This document shows, piece by piece, positions 49,675-60,275 of a DNA stretch of 64,000 bases (its first letter is position 1; the number at the start of each line of letters is the position of its first letter). The stretch spans positions 76,694-140,693 of the forward strand of contig CAXTCN010000001.1 of NCBI GenBank assembly GCA_964242575.1, in the 5' to 3' direction. Source of the DNA: JANPPS01 sp964242575 (GTDB taxonomy: Bacteria > Pseudomonadota > Alphaproteobacteria > Acetobacterales > Acetobacteraceae). A program made the translations under genes and the position numbers. The notes below the pieces were generated by a model. That model did no database searches. It was not told the DNA's origin and worked only from the letters and a program-made list of their open reading frames with translations.

Positions 49675-52215
49675 ATGAGTGGGCGGGATTTAGACGAGGC
49701 ACAGGACCCAGCAGCAAGGGCTGTGGCGGCACCGCCGAGGCCACGTCGCCGTTTCCGCGTGCTCCGTTCGTTGGCGGCCGTGACCGTCACCACTGTGCTG
49801 CTGTCCGGCGTCGTGGGCGGCGCCGTCGCTTGGCACACCTACCAGCGCTATGCCGAAACCCTGCCGACGCTGGACACCCTGCGGAATTACCAACCGCGGG
49901 TGATGAGCCGGGTTTATGCCGGAGACAGCCGCCTTGTCGCGGAGCTGGCGACGGAACGGCGCATCTTCATGCCGGTCGCCGCCATCCCGGAAGTGGTGAA
50001 ACAGGCCTTCCTTTCGGCGGAGGACCAGAAATTCTGGAGCCATCGCGGCGTGGACCCGTTCGCCATTGCCCGCGCGGCCTGGTTCGACATCCTGCAGTAC
50101 GGGTCCGGCAAGCGCCCGATCGGCGCCTCGACCATCACGCAGCAAGTCGCGAAAAACATGCTGCTGAGCAACGAGGTCTCGATCGCCCGCAAGGTGAAGG
50201 AGCTGATCCTTGCCGTCCGGATCGATCAGTCGATGAGCAAGGAGCATGTGCTTGAGCTTTACCTGAACGAAATCTACCTCGGCCTGCAATCCTACGGGGT
50301 TGCGGCGGCTGCCCAGGCCTATTTCAACAAGGGCCTGGACGAGTTGACGCTGTCGGACGCGGCGTTCCTGGCAGCGCTGCCGAAGGCGCCGAACAATTAC
50401 AACCCGTTCCGTTTCGCCGACGCGGCCAAGGGCCGGCGGGATTGGGTGCTGGACCGTATGGCCGACGACCGCGCCATCACCGTGGCGCAGGCGGCAGAAG
50501 CCAAGGCGCAGCCCATCCAGCCGGCCGCGTTCCGCCGTCCCGAGACCATCGCCGGCGCCGACTGGTTCGGCGAGGAGGTGCGCCGCCAGATGATCGAGCG
50601 CTTCGGCGCCGATGCAACCACCCAGGGTGGCCTGGCGATCCGCACCAGCCTCGATCCTACGATGCAGGCCGCGGCCGATGCGGCGTTGCGCAAGGGCCTG
50701 ATGTCCTACGACCGCACGCACGGCGGCTGGCGCGGCGCGGTCACCCGCTTGGATGGCGGCGCTGCGCTGAAGGCGAACTGGGCCGCGCGGCTGGCGCAGG
50801 TGGCGCGTCCGCCGGGCATGTTGACGGAATGGCGGCTTGCGGTGGTGATCGACGCGGGAACCGACGAGGCCAAGCTGGGCTGGATCGACAAATCCGGCCC
50901 GGCGACCGGCAACGTGCGGACTGCCTCGTTGTACCTGTCGGAGCACGGTTGGGCCAGGGCGGCGCGAGGCAACGGGCTTGGCCCAACGCCGCGGCGGATC
51001 AGTGACGTGCTACAGGTCGGCGATGTCGTCATGGCGGAGCCGTTGCCGGCCACGCCCGCCCAGGGCCGCACGCCCGCGCGTCCGGACCGCATGGTGTTGC
51101 GGCAGGTCCCGCAGGTCCAAGGCGCCCTGGTGTCGCTCGACCCCAACACCGGCCGCGTGCTGGCGATGTCTGGCGGCTGGAGCTTCGAGTTGAGCCAATT
51201 CAACCGTGCCACCCAGGCGCAACGCCAGCCCGGCAGCTCGTTCAAGCCGTTCGTCTACTTGACCGCGCTCGAAGCTGGCTTCTCGCCCAGCCAGCGCGTG
51301 CTGGACGCGCCCTTTGTGCAGGACCTTGGGGCGCAGGGGCAGTGGCGTCCCAACAACTATGCCCTGACGTTCAACGGGCCGACGCCGATGCGCATTGCGC
51401 TCGAGAGGTCGCTGAACCTCGTCACCATCCGGCTGGCGGAACGGGTCGGCATGGATGCCGTGGCGCAGAAAGCGATGGCGTTCCACGTCGTGGACGGCAT
51501 GCCCCGCGTGCTCGCCGCGGCACTGGGCGCGGTGGAAACGACGGTGCTGCGGCAAGCCGCGGCCTATGCCGGGCTTGCCATGGGTGGCCGTGAGGTTTTC
51601 CCGTCCATGGTCGACTCCGTGCAGGACCGGGACGGCAAGGTGCTGTGGCGGCCGACCGGCCTTGAGTGCCGTGGCTGCTCGCACCCGGGCCGGCCCCCCA
51701 GCCTGACCGACCTGCGACGGCAAGTCGCGGACCCGCAGTCCACGTTCCAGCTTGTGACCATGATGCAGGGCGCGGTGGCCCGGGGCACCGGGATCGCCGC
51801 CGGGCAGGGACTTGGCCGTCCGGTTGCGGGCAAGACCGGCACCAGCCAGGACTTCAACGACGCCTGGTTCGTGGGTTTCACGCCGGACCTGGTCACGGCG
51901 GTGTGGGTTGGCTTCGACAACAACACGAGCCTGGGGGAAAAGGAAACCGGCTCCGCCATTTCGGCGCCAATCTGGCATGACTACGCCGCCGCCGTCCTCA
52001 AAGGCCGGCCCGCCTTGCAGTTCCGGATACCCGAGGGCCTGCGCATGGCGGGCTGGGACAGCGGCAGCGGCCGGGTCACCGACGCGTTCAAGCCGGGCCA
52101 GGAGCCGGGCGGCACCGAGAGCACAATCGGCGGCGGCCAGGCCGGCGACGGCATGACCGTCAGCACCACCGGGTCCGGCCTTGGCATCGACAGCGGCATG
52201 GGCGGGTTATATTAG
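49675..52215 (+). CDS. mrcA: Penicillin-binding protein 1A (bifunctional transglycosylase/transpeptidase)
   Basis: 846 residues, the normal class A PBP1A size. One transmembrane helix near residues 29-52 (LAAVTVTTVLLSGVVGGAVA). The GT51 glycosyltransferase has catalytic Glu116 in SAEDQKFWSHRGVD, GASTITQQVAKNM and ELYLNEIYLG. An OB-like linker follows. The transpeptidase has the SxxK motif at Ser521 (GSSFKP), an SLN segment and KTG at 720-722 (GKTGTSQD). It polymerises and cross-links peptidoglycan in the periplasm. prfB begins 8 bp after its stop. Confidence 0.97.
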   Translation: MSGRDLDEAQDPAARAVAAPPRPRRRFRVLRSLAAVTVTTVLLSGVVGGAVAWHTYQRYAETLPTLDTLRNYQPRVMSRVYAGDSRLVAELATERRIFMPVAAIPEVVKQAFLSAEDQKFWSHRGVDPFAIARAAWFDILQYGSGKRPIGASTITQQVAKNMLLSNEVSIARKVKELILAVRIDQSMSKEHVLELYLNEIYLGLQSYGVAAAAQAYFNKGLDELTLSDAAFLAALPKAPNNYNPFRFADAAKGRRDWVLDRMADDRAITVAQAAEAKAQPIQPAAFRRPETIAGADWFGEEVRRQMIERFGADATTQGGLAIRTSLDPTMQAAADAALRKGLMSYDRTHGGWRGAVTRLDGGAALKANWAARLAQVARPPGMLTEWRLAVVIDAGTDEAKLGWIDKSGPATGNVRTASLYLSEHGWARAARGNGLGPTPRRISDVLQVGDVVMAEPLPATPAQGRTPARPDRMVLRQVPQVQGALVSLDPNTGRVLAMSGGWSFELSQFNRATQAQRQPGSSFKPFVYLTALEAGFSPSQRVLDAPFVQDLGAQGQWRPNNYALTFNGPTPMRIALERSLNLVTIRLAERVGMDAVAQKAMAFHVVDGMPRVLAAALGAVETTVLRQAAAYAGLAMGGREVFPSMVDSVQDRDGKVLWRPTGLECRGCSHPGRPPSLTDLRRQVADPQSTFQLVTMMQGAVARGTGIAAGQGLGRPVAGKTGTSQDFNDAWFVGFTPDLVTAVWVGFDNNTSLGEKETGSAISAPIWHDYAAAVLKGRPALQFRIPEGLRMAGWDSGSGRVTDAFKPGQEPGGTESTIGGGQAGDGMTVSTTGSGLGIDSGMGGLY

Positions 52216-52223
52216 GTCGAACG

Positions 52224-53355
52224 ATGTCCACTGAAACCGAAGCGCTGAACCAGCAACTCAAGCAGTCCTTCGCGCTGCTGAGGAGGCATCTTTGACTGGG
52301 ACGCCTCCGTCGCACGCCTGGACGAACTGAACGCGTTATCCGAGGACCCTGCGCTTTGGAATGACGCTGCCGCCGCGCAGGCGCTCATGCGCGAGCGCAA
52401 CCGGCTTGCTGGGCTGATTGACGGCGTGCGGACCATGGAGTCGGACGCGGCCGACGCGCTCGAGCTCGTGGCCATGGCGGAGGCGGAGGGCGACGCGGCG
52501 ATGGTCGCCGACGCCATGGCCACGCTTCGCACGGTGCTGGAGGAGGCCAAGCGACGCGAGATCGAGAGCCTACTGTCCGGCGAGGCCGACGCCAACGATG
52601 CGTATCTTGAGGTGAACTCCGGCGCTGGCGGGACTGAGGCGCAGGACTGGGCCGAGATGCTGGCGCGCATGTACTCCCGCTGGGCCGAGCAGCACGGCTA
52701 CAAGGTGCAACTGATGGAGCAGAGCGAGGGCGAACAGGCCGGCATCAAGTCCGCGACGCTGCAGGTTTCCGGCCCCAACGCCTATGGCTGGCTCAAGACC
52801 GAGGCCGGCGTGCACCGCTTGGTGCGCATCAGCCCGTTCGATGCGGCCGCCCGCCGGCAAACCAGCTTCGCCAGCGTTTGGGTGTATCCCGTGGTGGACG
52901 ACACCATCGAGATCGAGGTGAACGAGAGCGACCTGCGCATCGACACGTTCCGCGCGAGCGGCGCCGGCGGCCAGCACGTCAATAAAACCGAGAGTGCCAT
53001 CCGCATTACTCACATTCCAACCAACATCGTGGTGGCGTGCCAAACCGACCGCAGCCAGCATCGCAACCGCGCGACCGCGATGGGGATGTTGAAGGCGCGG
53101 CTATACGAGGCGGAGCTGCAACGGCGCGAAGCCGCGGCGTCGGCACAGGAGAGCGCCAAGACCGACATTGGCTGGGGGCACCAAATCCGCAGCTACGTGC
53201 TGGCACCCTACCAACTGGTCAAGGATTTGCGCACCGGGGTCGAAACGGGGAACCCAAGCGCTGTGCTGGATGGCGCGTTGGACGACTTCATGGCGGCGGC
53301 CCTCGCGGCCCGGGTCGGGGCGACCCGCAGCGACGCTAGCGCTCAGGCGCAGTAA
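52224..53355 (+). CDS. prfB: Peptide chain release factor 2 with programmed +1 frameshift
   Basis: RF2 terminates at UGA and UAA. The gene is in two frames: codons 1-23 from the ATG at 52224 up to CTT (52290-52292), then a UGA (52293-52295), then the +1 frame from 52294 (GAC TGG GAC). The joined product is 376 residues. The GGQ peptidyl-tRNA hydrolysis motif is at 248-250 in GAGGQHVNKTESAIRITH, and the codon-recognition SPF is in LVRISPFDAAARRQT. The arrangement AGGAGG-3 bases-CTT-TGA-C matches the E. coli RF2 autoregulatory site, so RF2 level controls its own synthesis. Confidence 0.97.
52281..52296 (+). promoter_or_regulatory. RF2 programmed frameshift signal
   Basis: AGGAGG (52281-52286), an internal Shine-Dalgarno-like stimulator, spacer CAT, then slippery CTT and TGA C (52290-52296). 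When RF2 is scarce, the ribosome pauses at UGA and slips forward by one base from CTT to TTT, continuing into the RF2 body. Confidence 0.95.
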
Positions 53356-53400
53356 CGCCCAGCGGTTGCAACCCGGGCTGGAATATGTTTTTGCCTAAGG

Positions 53401-54840
53401 ATGGCAAGCACCCTTCCGAACACATTCGAGACCGATGTGCCCGCTCGCCTCGACCGATTGCCATGGAGCCGGTTCCACTGGCTGGTGGTGATCGCGCTTG
53501 GCGTGACTTGGATTCTAGATGGGCTTGAGGTCACGCTCGTTGGCGCATTGGCCGGCGCCATCTCCGAAAGCCCGCGACTGCGGCTGACGCCTGAGCAAAT
53601 CGGCTGGACCGCTAGCGCCTACCTGGCTGGTGCGGTCGTCGGGGCACTCGGTTTCGGCTGGCTGACGGACCGGGTCGGGCGCAAGAAGCTGTTTACCGTC
53701 ACGGTGCTGGTCTATCTCGTCGCGACCATCGCGACCGGTTTCTCGTGGAATTTTTGGTCGTTCGCCGTGTTTCGCTTCATCACCGGGGCCGGCATTGGCG
53801 GCGAGTACGCGGCGGTGAACGCCACGATCCAGGAATTGATCCCCGCCCGACGCCGGGGCTTCACCGACTTGGTCATCAATGGCAGCTTTTGGATCGGTGC
53901 CGCGCTGGGTTCGTTGGGCGCTGTCGTCGTGCTCAACCCCGCCATCATCGACCCCGAACTCGGCTGGCGCCTGGCGTTCATCATCGGCGGCTCAATCGCC
54001 GTCGTGATCCTGTTTTTGCGCCGATTTATTCCAGAAAGCCCGCGCTGGCTGATGACCCATGGCCGGCCCGAGGAGGCGAACGATGTCGTGACTGGCTTGG
54101 AGGAGCGAATCAGGCGGGAAACCGGGCGCGAGTTGCCGCCAGTGCCGCCGGGCCGGTTGCGGCTGCACCGTCATAAAGGCGACTGGTTCCTTGCCAGCGT
54201 GCGCGTGCTGGCAACGCAGTATCGCAGCCGGGCCGTGCTGGGCGTGGCGCTCATGGGCTCGCAGGCATTCTGTTACAACGCCATCTTCTTCACCTACGCG
54301 CTCGTGCTGACCAAGTTCTACGGCGTGCCTTCCGGTCAAGTCGGCTGGTTCCTGTTGCCGTTCGCGCTGGGCAACTTCGCCGGCCCGCTGCTGCTGGGCC
54401 GCTTCTTCGACACGCTGGGCCGCAAGTTCATGATCAGCGCGACCTACGCGCTATCCGGCATCCTGATGGCCGCCGTGGGCGTGATGTTCGCGCGCGGCTG
54501 GTTGGACGCCACGCAGCAAACAATTGCCTGGACCGTCATATTCTTCTTTGCATCCGCGGCCGCGTCCTCGGCCTACCTTACCGTCGGCGAGACGTTTCCG
54601 TTGGAGGTCCGGGCCGTTGCCATCTCGGTCTTCTACGCGCTTGGCACCGGCATCGGCGGCATCGCCGGCCCGGCGGTGTTCGGCAGCCTGATCCAAAGTG
54701 GCTCCCGTGACGAGGTACTATGGGGCTACCTGTTGGGCGGCGGCCTGATGGTAGGCGCTGCGGTCGTGGAGGCGTTCATTGGGGTCGATGCCGAGCGCAA
54801 GTCGCTTGAGGAGGTGGCGCCGCCACTGTCGGCCGCGTGA
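53401..54840 (+). CDS. MFS transporter, sugar porter/ aromatic acid symporter-like
   Basis: A 479-residue carrier with twelve predicted helices. Loop motifs are GFGWLTDRVGRKKL, GAGIGGEYAAVNATIQELIP, ARRRGFTDLV and ESPRWLMTHGRP, the last typical of sugar and organic-cation porters; the second half has GRFFDTLGRKFM and VGETFPLEVRA. A basic central loop (VPPGRLRLHRHKGD) separates the halves. The ATG at 53401 has TAAGG directly adjacent, with no spacer, so the effective start or promoter is unclear. It follows prfB by 45 bp. Substrate unknown. Confidence 0.88.
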   Translation: MASTLPNTFETDVPARLDRLPWSRFHWLVVIALGVTWILDGLEVTLVGALAGAISESPRLRLTPEQIGWTASAYLAGAVVGALGFGWLTDRVGRKKLFTVTVLVYLVATIATGFSWNFWSFAVFRFITGAGIGGEYAAVNATIQELIPARRRGFTDLVINGSFWIGAALGSLGAVVVLNPAIIDPELGWRLAFIIGGSIAVVILFLRRFIPESPRWLMTHGRPEEANDVVTGLEERIRRETGRELPPVPPGRLRLHRHKGDWFLASVRVLATQYRSRAVLGVALMGSQAFCYNAIFFTYALVLTKFYGVPSGQVGWFLLPFALGNFAGPLLLGRFFDTLGRKFMISATYALSGILMAAVGVMFARGWLDATQQTIAWTVIFFFASAAASSAYLTVGETFPLEVRAVAISVFYALGTGIGGIAGPAVFGSLIQSGSRDEVLWGYLLGGGLMVGAAVVEAFIGVDAERKSLEEVAPPLSAA

Positions 54841-54903
54841 AACCAGACGGCCAGTCGTCCGTTATCGTTCCAACGGCGTCATGCCGTTTCAAGGAGAGAG
54901 CCG

Positions 54904-55092
54904 ATGGTTGACGAAAACCGAGTTCAGGGTGCGTTCGACAAGGCTAAGGGCGCTGTCAAGGAAGGCGTGGGCAAGCTGACCGGCGACGAGAAGATGCAAG
55001 CCGAGGGCATGGCTGACAAGGCCAAGGGTCACGGCGAGAGCGCCGTCGGTGGGGCCAAGGACACGGTCCGCGACGCCGCCGACAAAATCTAA
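54904..55092 (+). CDS. csbD: CsbD family stress protein
   Basis: A 62-residue hydrophilic protein: MVDENRVQGAFDKAKGAVKE, then GVGKLTGDEKMQAEGMADKA, the CsbD signature. CsbD-like proteins accumulate under general stress and stationary phase but their mechanism is unknown. AAGGAGA precedes the ATG and a strong terminator follows, so it is probably an abundant single-gene transcript. Confidence 0.93.
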   Translation: MVDENRVQGAFDKAKGAVKEGVGKLTGDEKMQAEGMADKAKGHGESAVGGAKDTVRDAADKI

Positions 55093-55115
55093 CCGTTCCG
55101 GCTCGGACTAACGCG

Positions 55116-55143
55116 ACGGGCGCTCCCAGGAGCGCCCGTTTGC
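55116..55143 (+). terminator. Rho-independent terminator of csbD
   Basis: ACGGGCGCTCC / GGAGCGCCCGT (55116-55126 and 55129-55139), eleven pairs around a CA dinucleotide loop, followed by TTTGCATTT. It lies 23 bp after the csbD stop. Confidence 0.75.
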
Positions 55144-55205
55144 ATTTCGCCTCTCCCATCCCGTCTCGGGATGCCCCATATTGCGGTGAAACAGGAGTGC
55201 GCGGG

Positions 55206-55700
55206 TTGGTTGACCGGCAGGAATACCGGGATGCGATGGCCCGGCTGGGTGCAGCGGTCAGCGTAATCACCACAGATGGGCCTGCGGGCCGGATTGGTTT
55301 CACGGCGTCTGCAGTGTGCAGCGTCACCGACACGCCGCCGACGTTGCTGGTGTGCATGAACCGCGGCAGCGAATCGAACGAGATATTCAAGGCGAATGCG
55401 GTCCTATGCGTGAACACGCTTGCGGCATCGCAGGAAGCATTGTCTCCGTTGTTCGCCGGCCTGACCGACGATCCAACCCATGAGCGGTTTGCGGCGGCTA
55501 CCTGGACCACGTTGGTCACCGGCTCCCCGGTGCTGAACGGTGCCGTGGTGTCGTTTGACTGCCGGATTGCCCAGGTGACCGAGGTTGGCACGCACAGCGT
55601 CGTGTTCTGCGAAGTTGAAGCCATCCAAGCTGGACCGGCGCATGAGGGCCTTATCTACTTTGGCCGTTCCTACCACCGCATCACGGTCGCGGCGGCATGA
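55206..55700 (+). CDS. Flavin reductase (RutF/HpaC-like)
   Basis: A 164-residue FMN-binding split-barrel reductase that supplies reduced flavin to a monooxygenase. The family core is FRDAM-like YRDAMARLGAAVSVITTDGP, GFTASAVCSVTDTPPTLLVC and LCVNTLAASQEALSPLFAGL, ending in LIYFGRSYHRI. The TTG at 55206 has AGGAG eight bases upstream and gives the family length; the longer frame includes the csbD terminator. No partner monooxygenase is adjacent. It converges with the phosphatase gene, overlapping by 20 bp. Confidence 0.88.
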   Translation: MVDRQEYRDAMARLGAAVSVITTDGPAGRIGFTASAVCSVTDTPPTLLVCMNRGSESNEIFKANAVLCVNTLAASQEALSPLFAGLTDDPTHERFAAATWTTLVTGSPVLNGAVVSFDCRIAQVTEVGTHSVVFCEVEAIQAGPAHEGLIYFGRSYHRITVAAA

Positions 55701-56226
55701 TCCGGCCTGCCACGGCATACCCGTCAGGCGATCGCTGCAGCACGACCATCTCGCCGTCGCCGGGGTAGACGCCGGTTAGGGCACTGATGTTGACTTGATG
55801 CGTGACAAGCAGGAGCGGGGGACCCGTCCACGCTGTCATGAAGCGTCGCACCGCTTCGGTCTGACCGGGTCCGGAGGCGCTGTCGGCAAAGAATGAGTTC
55901 AGCGGCGGAAAAGTCTGCACCGGCCCGACGCTCAGCAGCTCCGCCGTCTCGCGGGTGCGGCACCACTCGCTGCTGAACACTTGGAACTTGAGGCCCGCAG
56001 CGGCCAGCCGGGCACCGATCTGCCGGGCTTGCGCTTGGCCGGCCGCGTCGAGGTTGCGTTGCGTGCTGCAGTCACCGAGCCGAAACCCGCGCGGGTCGCC
56101 GATGCCGGGAGCCCGGGCATGGCGCATCAGGCCCACCGCGCCGGGCTGCTTCAGGAGATCGAGCGTGTCCTCCTGCGCATAAGCCGTTCCAGACAAGGCG
56201 AGCACGAGCAGAAGCCAGCGCACCAT
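55681..56226 (-). CDS. Exported histidine phosphatase (phosphoglycerate mutase-like)
   Basis: 181 residues with a signal peptide (MVRWLLLVLALSGTAYA, before QE), then GAVGLMRHARAPGIGDP: the RHG-like His, here RHA. Further elements are SSEWCRTRETAELL and VTHQVNISALTG with the second catalytic His. The LRHG-to-MRHA change leaves the nucleophilic His in place. Periplasmic phosphatases of this kind hydrolyse phosphomonoesters; specificity is unknown. The ATG at 56226 is favoured over a TTG four codons earlier. It converges on the flavin reductase. Confidence 0.85.
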   Translation of the reverse strand: MVRWLLLVLALSGTAYAQEDTLDLLKQPGAVGLMRHARAPGIGDPRGFRLGDCSTQRNLDAAGQAQARQIGARLAAAGLKFQVFSSEWCRTRETAELLSVGPVQTFPPLNSFFADSASGPGQTEAVRRFMTAWTGPPLLLVTHQVNISALTGVYPGDGEMVVLQRSPDGYAVAGRIMPPRP

Positions 56227-56242
56227 AGCGGTCCCCAACGCG

Positions 56243-56268
56243 AAAGGGCCCGGATGGTGCCGGGCCCC
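56243..56268 (-). terminator. Terminator of the second liv operon
   Basis: GGGCCCGG (56246-56253), six-base loop, CCGGGCCC (56260-56267). Read on the minus strand the stem is followed by TTTCG. It lies 21 bp past the livK stop and before the phosphatase start. Confidence 0.65.
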
Positions 56269-56288
56269 ATGGGCAAAGCGGACTCGGA

Positions 56289-57383
56289 CTACATTTCCGA
56301 GTAGCTGCCGTTCTTCCAGGTGTAGAATACGTAGTCCGGCTCGGTCACGTCGCCCTTTTTGTCAAAGGCGATGCTGCCCAGCACGGTGTCCCACTTGGTG
56401 CCGCCGCGCAGGACGTCGGCCACCTTCTTGCCGTCGATGCTGTTGGCCTTTTTAGCGGCCTCAGCCCAAACCTGGATCGCCGCGTAGGTGTAGAGGGTAA
56501 AGCCCTCGGGATCGATGTTCTTTGCCTTGAAGGCCGCGACCGCCGCAGCCGCCGACGGACGCTTGCGCGGGTCGGACGAGAACGTCATTAGGGTGCCCTC
56601 GCCAGCCGGGCCGGAGATTTGCCAGAACTCGTTGGTCATCAGCGCGTCGCCACCGACCATGGTGACCAACAGGCCCTGTTCCTTGGCTTGCCGGGCGATC
56701 AACCCGATTTCGGTGTGGTAGCCGCCCACATAGATCACATCGACGCCAGCCTGCTTCATCCGGCTGACGATTGCGGAGTAGTCGCGCTCGCCGGGGGTAT
56801 AGGCGGAGTAAAGCGCCTCGGTGACGCCGTTGGCGTTCAGCACCTTCTTGGTCTCGTCCGCCAACCCTTTGCCGTAGGCGGAGTTGTCATGCAGGACGGC
56901 GATCTTCTTGGCCTTGTAAGTCGCCGCGAGATACTTGCCGGCAATCAGGCCCTGCTGGTCGTCACGGCCGCACACTCGGAAGGTGTTCCAACCACCCTCG
57001 TCCGTATAGCGGGGGTTGGTGCTGGCCGGGCTGATTTGCAGGACGCCTTCCTCGGCATAAACCTTGCTGGCGGGGATTGAGCTGCCGGAACAGTAGTGCC
57101 CGGCCACCATCGCCACTTTGCGGCTGGACAATTGGTTCGCCACCGATACGGCTTGGCGTGGGTCGCAGGCGTCATCGCCGACTTCCAGCACCAGTTGCTG
57201 GCCGTTCACCCCGCCTGCCTTGTTAATGTCGGCCACCGCCTGCTCCGCGCCCGCCTTCATCTGCGCGCCAAAGCTCGCATAGTTGCCGGTCATTGGCCCC
57301 ACGGTGGCGATGCGGATTTGCGCCTGTGCCGCTCCGGTGATGGCCAGGATTGCGGTCGCCGCAAGCAACGTTCTACGAAGCAT
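56289..57383 (-). CDS. livK: Periplasmic binding protein of branched-chain amino acid ABC transporter
   Basis: 364 residues, with a Sec signal (MLRRTLLAATAILAITGAAQA before QIRI) and the LivK start IATVGPMTGNYASFGAQM. The ligand-pocket motifs GHYCSGSSIPASKVYAEEGV, SPASTNPRYT, VLHDNSAYGKGLADE and YTYAAIQVWAEAAKKA agree closely with Leu/Ile/Val-binding proteins, more so than the first LivK. It is the last gene of the livHMGFK operon, 66 bp after livF; it has its own terminator. Two conserved Cys (in DDACDP and HYCSG) likely form the usual disulfide. Confidence 0.95.
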   Translation of the reverse strand: MLRRTLLAATAILAITGAAQAQIRIATVGPMTGNYASFGAQMKAGAEQAVADINKAGGVNGQQLVLEVGDDACDPRQAVSVANQLSSRKVAMVAGHYCSGSSIPASKVYAEEGVLQISPASTNPRYTDEGGWNTFRVCGRDDQQGLIAGKYLAATYKAKKIAVLHDNSAYGKGLADETKKVLNANGVTEALYSAYTPGERDYSAIVSRMKQAGVDVIYVGGYHTEIGLIARQAKEQGLLVTMVGGDALMTNEFWQISGPAGEGTLMTFSSDPRKRPSAAAAVAAFKAKNIDPEGFTLYTYAAIQVWAEAAKKANSIDGKKVADVLRGGTKWDTVLGSIAFDKKGDVTEPDYVFYTWKNGSYSEM

Positions 57384-57449
57384 GGTCAGGGAACTCCTTC
57401 ACGGATTGGTGTCCGCACCCTATGCGGAAGCGGCATGGCAGGGAAGCGC

Positions 57450-58169
57450 CTAATGCCCGCCTTCAAGGTATGCAGCACGAATTTCTGGACGGGCCAGCAG
57501 CTCAGCGCCCGGACCGGCCATTGTGATCGCGCCGTTCACCAAAACGTAGCCGCGGTGCGCCAGCCGCAGCGCCTGGTAGGCGTTCTGTTCCACCAACAGC
57601 ACCGTCAGCCCAGTGTCCCGGTTCAACTGGCGGATTGCCCCGAAAATCTGCCGCACTACCAGCGGTGCTAGGCCCAGGCTCGGCTCGTCCAGCAGCAGCA
57701 GCCGCGGCTGGCTCATCAGTGCCCGGCCAATCGCCAGCATCTGCTGCTCGCCGCCGGACAGGGTGCCGCCGCGCTGCGTAAGCCGCTCCTTCAGGCGCGG
57801 GAACAGGTAGAACACGTGGTCGCGGGTGCGCTCGTAGTTCTGCATCTGCACGACCTGCGCGCCCATCAGCAGGTTCTCGTGCACCGACATGCGCGCGAAG
57901 ATGCGGCGACCCTCGGGCGACTGGGCCAGGCCCATGTGCATGATTTGGTGGGTCGGCAGCGCGGTGATGTCGTGCCCGTCATAGACGATCTGTCCGGTCC
58001 GGGCGCGCGGGCTGCCGCAGATGGTCATCATCAGCGTCGATTTGCCGGCTCCGTTGGCACCGATCAGCGTCACGATCTCGCCGGGCGCCACCTCCATGTC
58101 CACGCCGCGCAATGCTTGGATGGCGCCATAGAACGCGCTCACGCCCGACAGCTTCAGCGACGCGCTCAT
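57450..58169 (-). CDS. livF: Branched-chain amino acid ABC transporter ATP-binding protein LivF
   Basis: 239 residues with Walker A GANGAGKSTLMM, signature LSGGEQQMLAIGRAL and Walker B LLLLDEPSLGLAP, then LLVEQNA. The ATG overlaps the livG stop (ATGA). Shares order and motifs with the LivF encoded near the start of the window but is a clear paralogue, not a recent duplicate: the flanking loops differ throughout. Confidence 0.96.
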   Translation of the reverse strand: MSASLKLSGVSAFYGAIQALRGVDMEVAPGEIVTLIGANGAGKSTLMMTICGSPRARTGQIVYDGHDITALPTHQIMHMGLAQSPEGRRIFARMSVHENLLMGAQVVQMQNYERTRDHVFYLFPRLKERLTQRGGTLSGGEQQMLAIGRALMSQPRLLLLDEPSLGLAPLVVRQIFGAIRQLNRDTGLTVLLVEQNAYQALRLAHRGYVLVNGAITMAGPGAELLARPEIRAAYLEGGH

Positions 58170-58994
58170 GCCGCCGCGTCCGGGGCCAGCGGCGCGTCGA
58201 TGTCGTCATCGTCCCCTTCGCCGAGATAAGCCGCGATCACGCTCGGGTCGGCCCGCACCGTGTCCGGCGAGCCGTCGCTGATGCGCTTGCCGTGGTCGAG
58301 CACCACGATATGGTCGGAGATGCGCATGACCACGCCCATGTCATGCTCGATCAGCAGAATGGAGCAGCCGTCCGCCTTGATGCCGGCCAGCAGGTTTGCC
58401 AGCGCGTCGCTCTCTCGCGGGTTCAACCCGGCCGCCGGCTCGTCGAGGCACAGCATCACCGGGACGGTGCACATGGCGCGGGCGATCTCGAGCCGCCGCT
58501 GGTCGCCGTACGGCAACGCACCGGCCGGGTCGTCGGCACGGGACAGCAGCTCGATCCGGTCGAGCCACTGCCGCGCCCGGTCGATTGATGTCGCCTCTGC
58601 CTTGGCATAGCCGCCCAGGCCGAACACGGACAGCAGCCCGGACCCGATGTTGGGCATGAGCGCGTTGTGCTGCGCCACCAGCAGGTTCTCCAGCACCGTC
58701 ATGCCGGCGAACAGGCGAATGTTCTGGAACGTGCGCGCTACCCGGGCACGCCGGGCAATGCGGTGGCCCGGCAGGCCTTGCAACGCGAACACCGCGCCGT
58801 CCGGATGCGTCAGCACGATGCTGCCAGACGTCGGGCGGTAGAACCCGGTGATGCAGTTGAACACGGTGGTCTTGCCGGCGCCGTTCGGCCCGATGACGGA
58901 GGTGATCTCCCCACGGCGCGCCTCGAACGACAGCGCGTTCACCGCCGTGAGGCCGCCGAACCGCATCGTGAGGTCTGAGACCTGGAGCAGGGGG

Positions 58995-59002
<8 letters not shown>
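58166..59002 (-). CDS. livG: Branched-chain amino acid ABC transporter ATP-binding protein LivG
   Basis: 278 residues. Walker A GPNGAGKTTVFNCITGFY, the LivG-specific signature LPYGDQRRLEIARAM and Walker B MLCLDEPAAGLNP are present; the C-terminal part HDMGVVMRISDHIVVLDHGK is typical. It has an insertion of about 20 residues (NIGSGLLSVFGLGGYAKAEA) before the signature. GTG start at 59002, overlapping livM by 8 bp; the C-terminal tail is acidic (EGDDDDIDAP). Confidence 0.96.

Positions 59003-60271
<1,269 letters not shown>

Positions 60272-60275
<4 letters not shown>

Noticed and set aside
52387..53355. prfB starting at a downstream ATG
   Set aside because: It would discard the conserved N-terminal domain; the upstream ATG plus the TGA frameshift site explains the gene fully.
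53356..53395. Terminator of prfB formed by CCCAGC...GGGCTGG and a T run
   Set aside because: The stem is short and bulged, and the T run directly precedes the next gene's start; not convincing.
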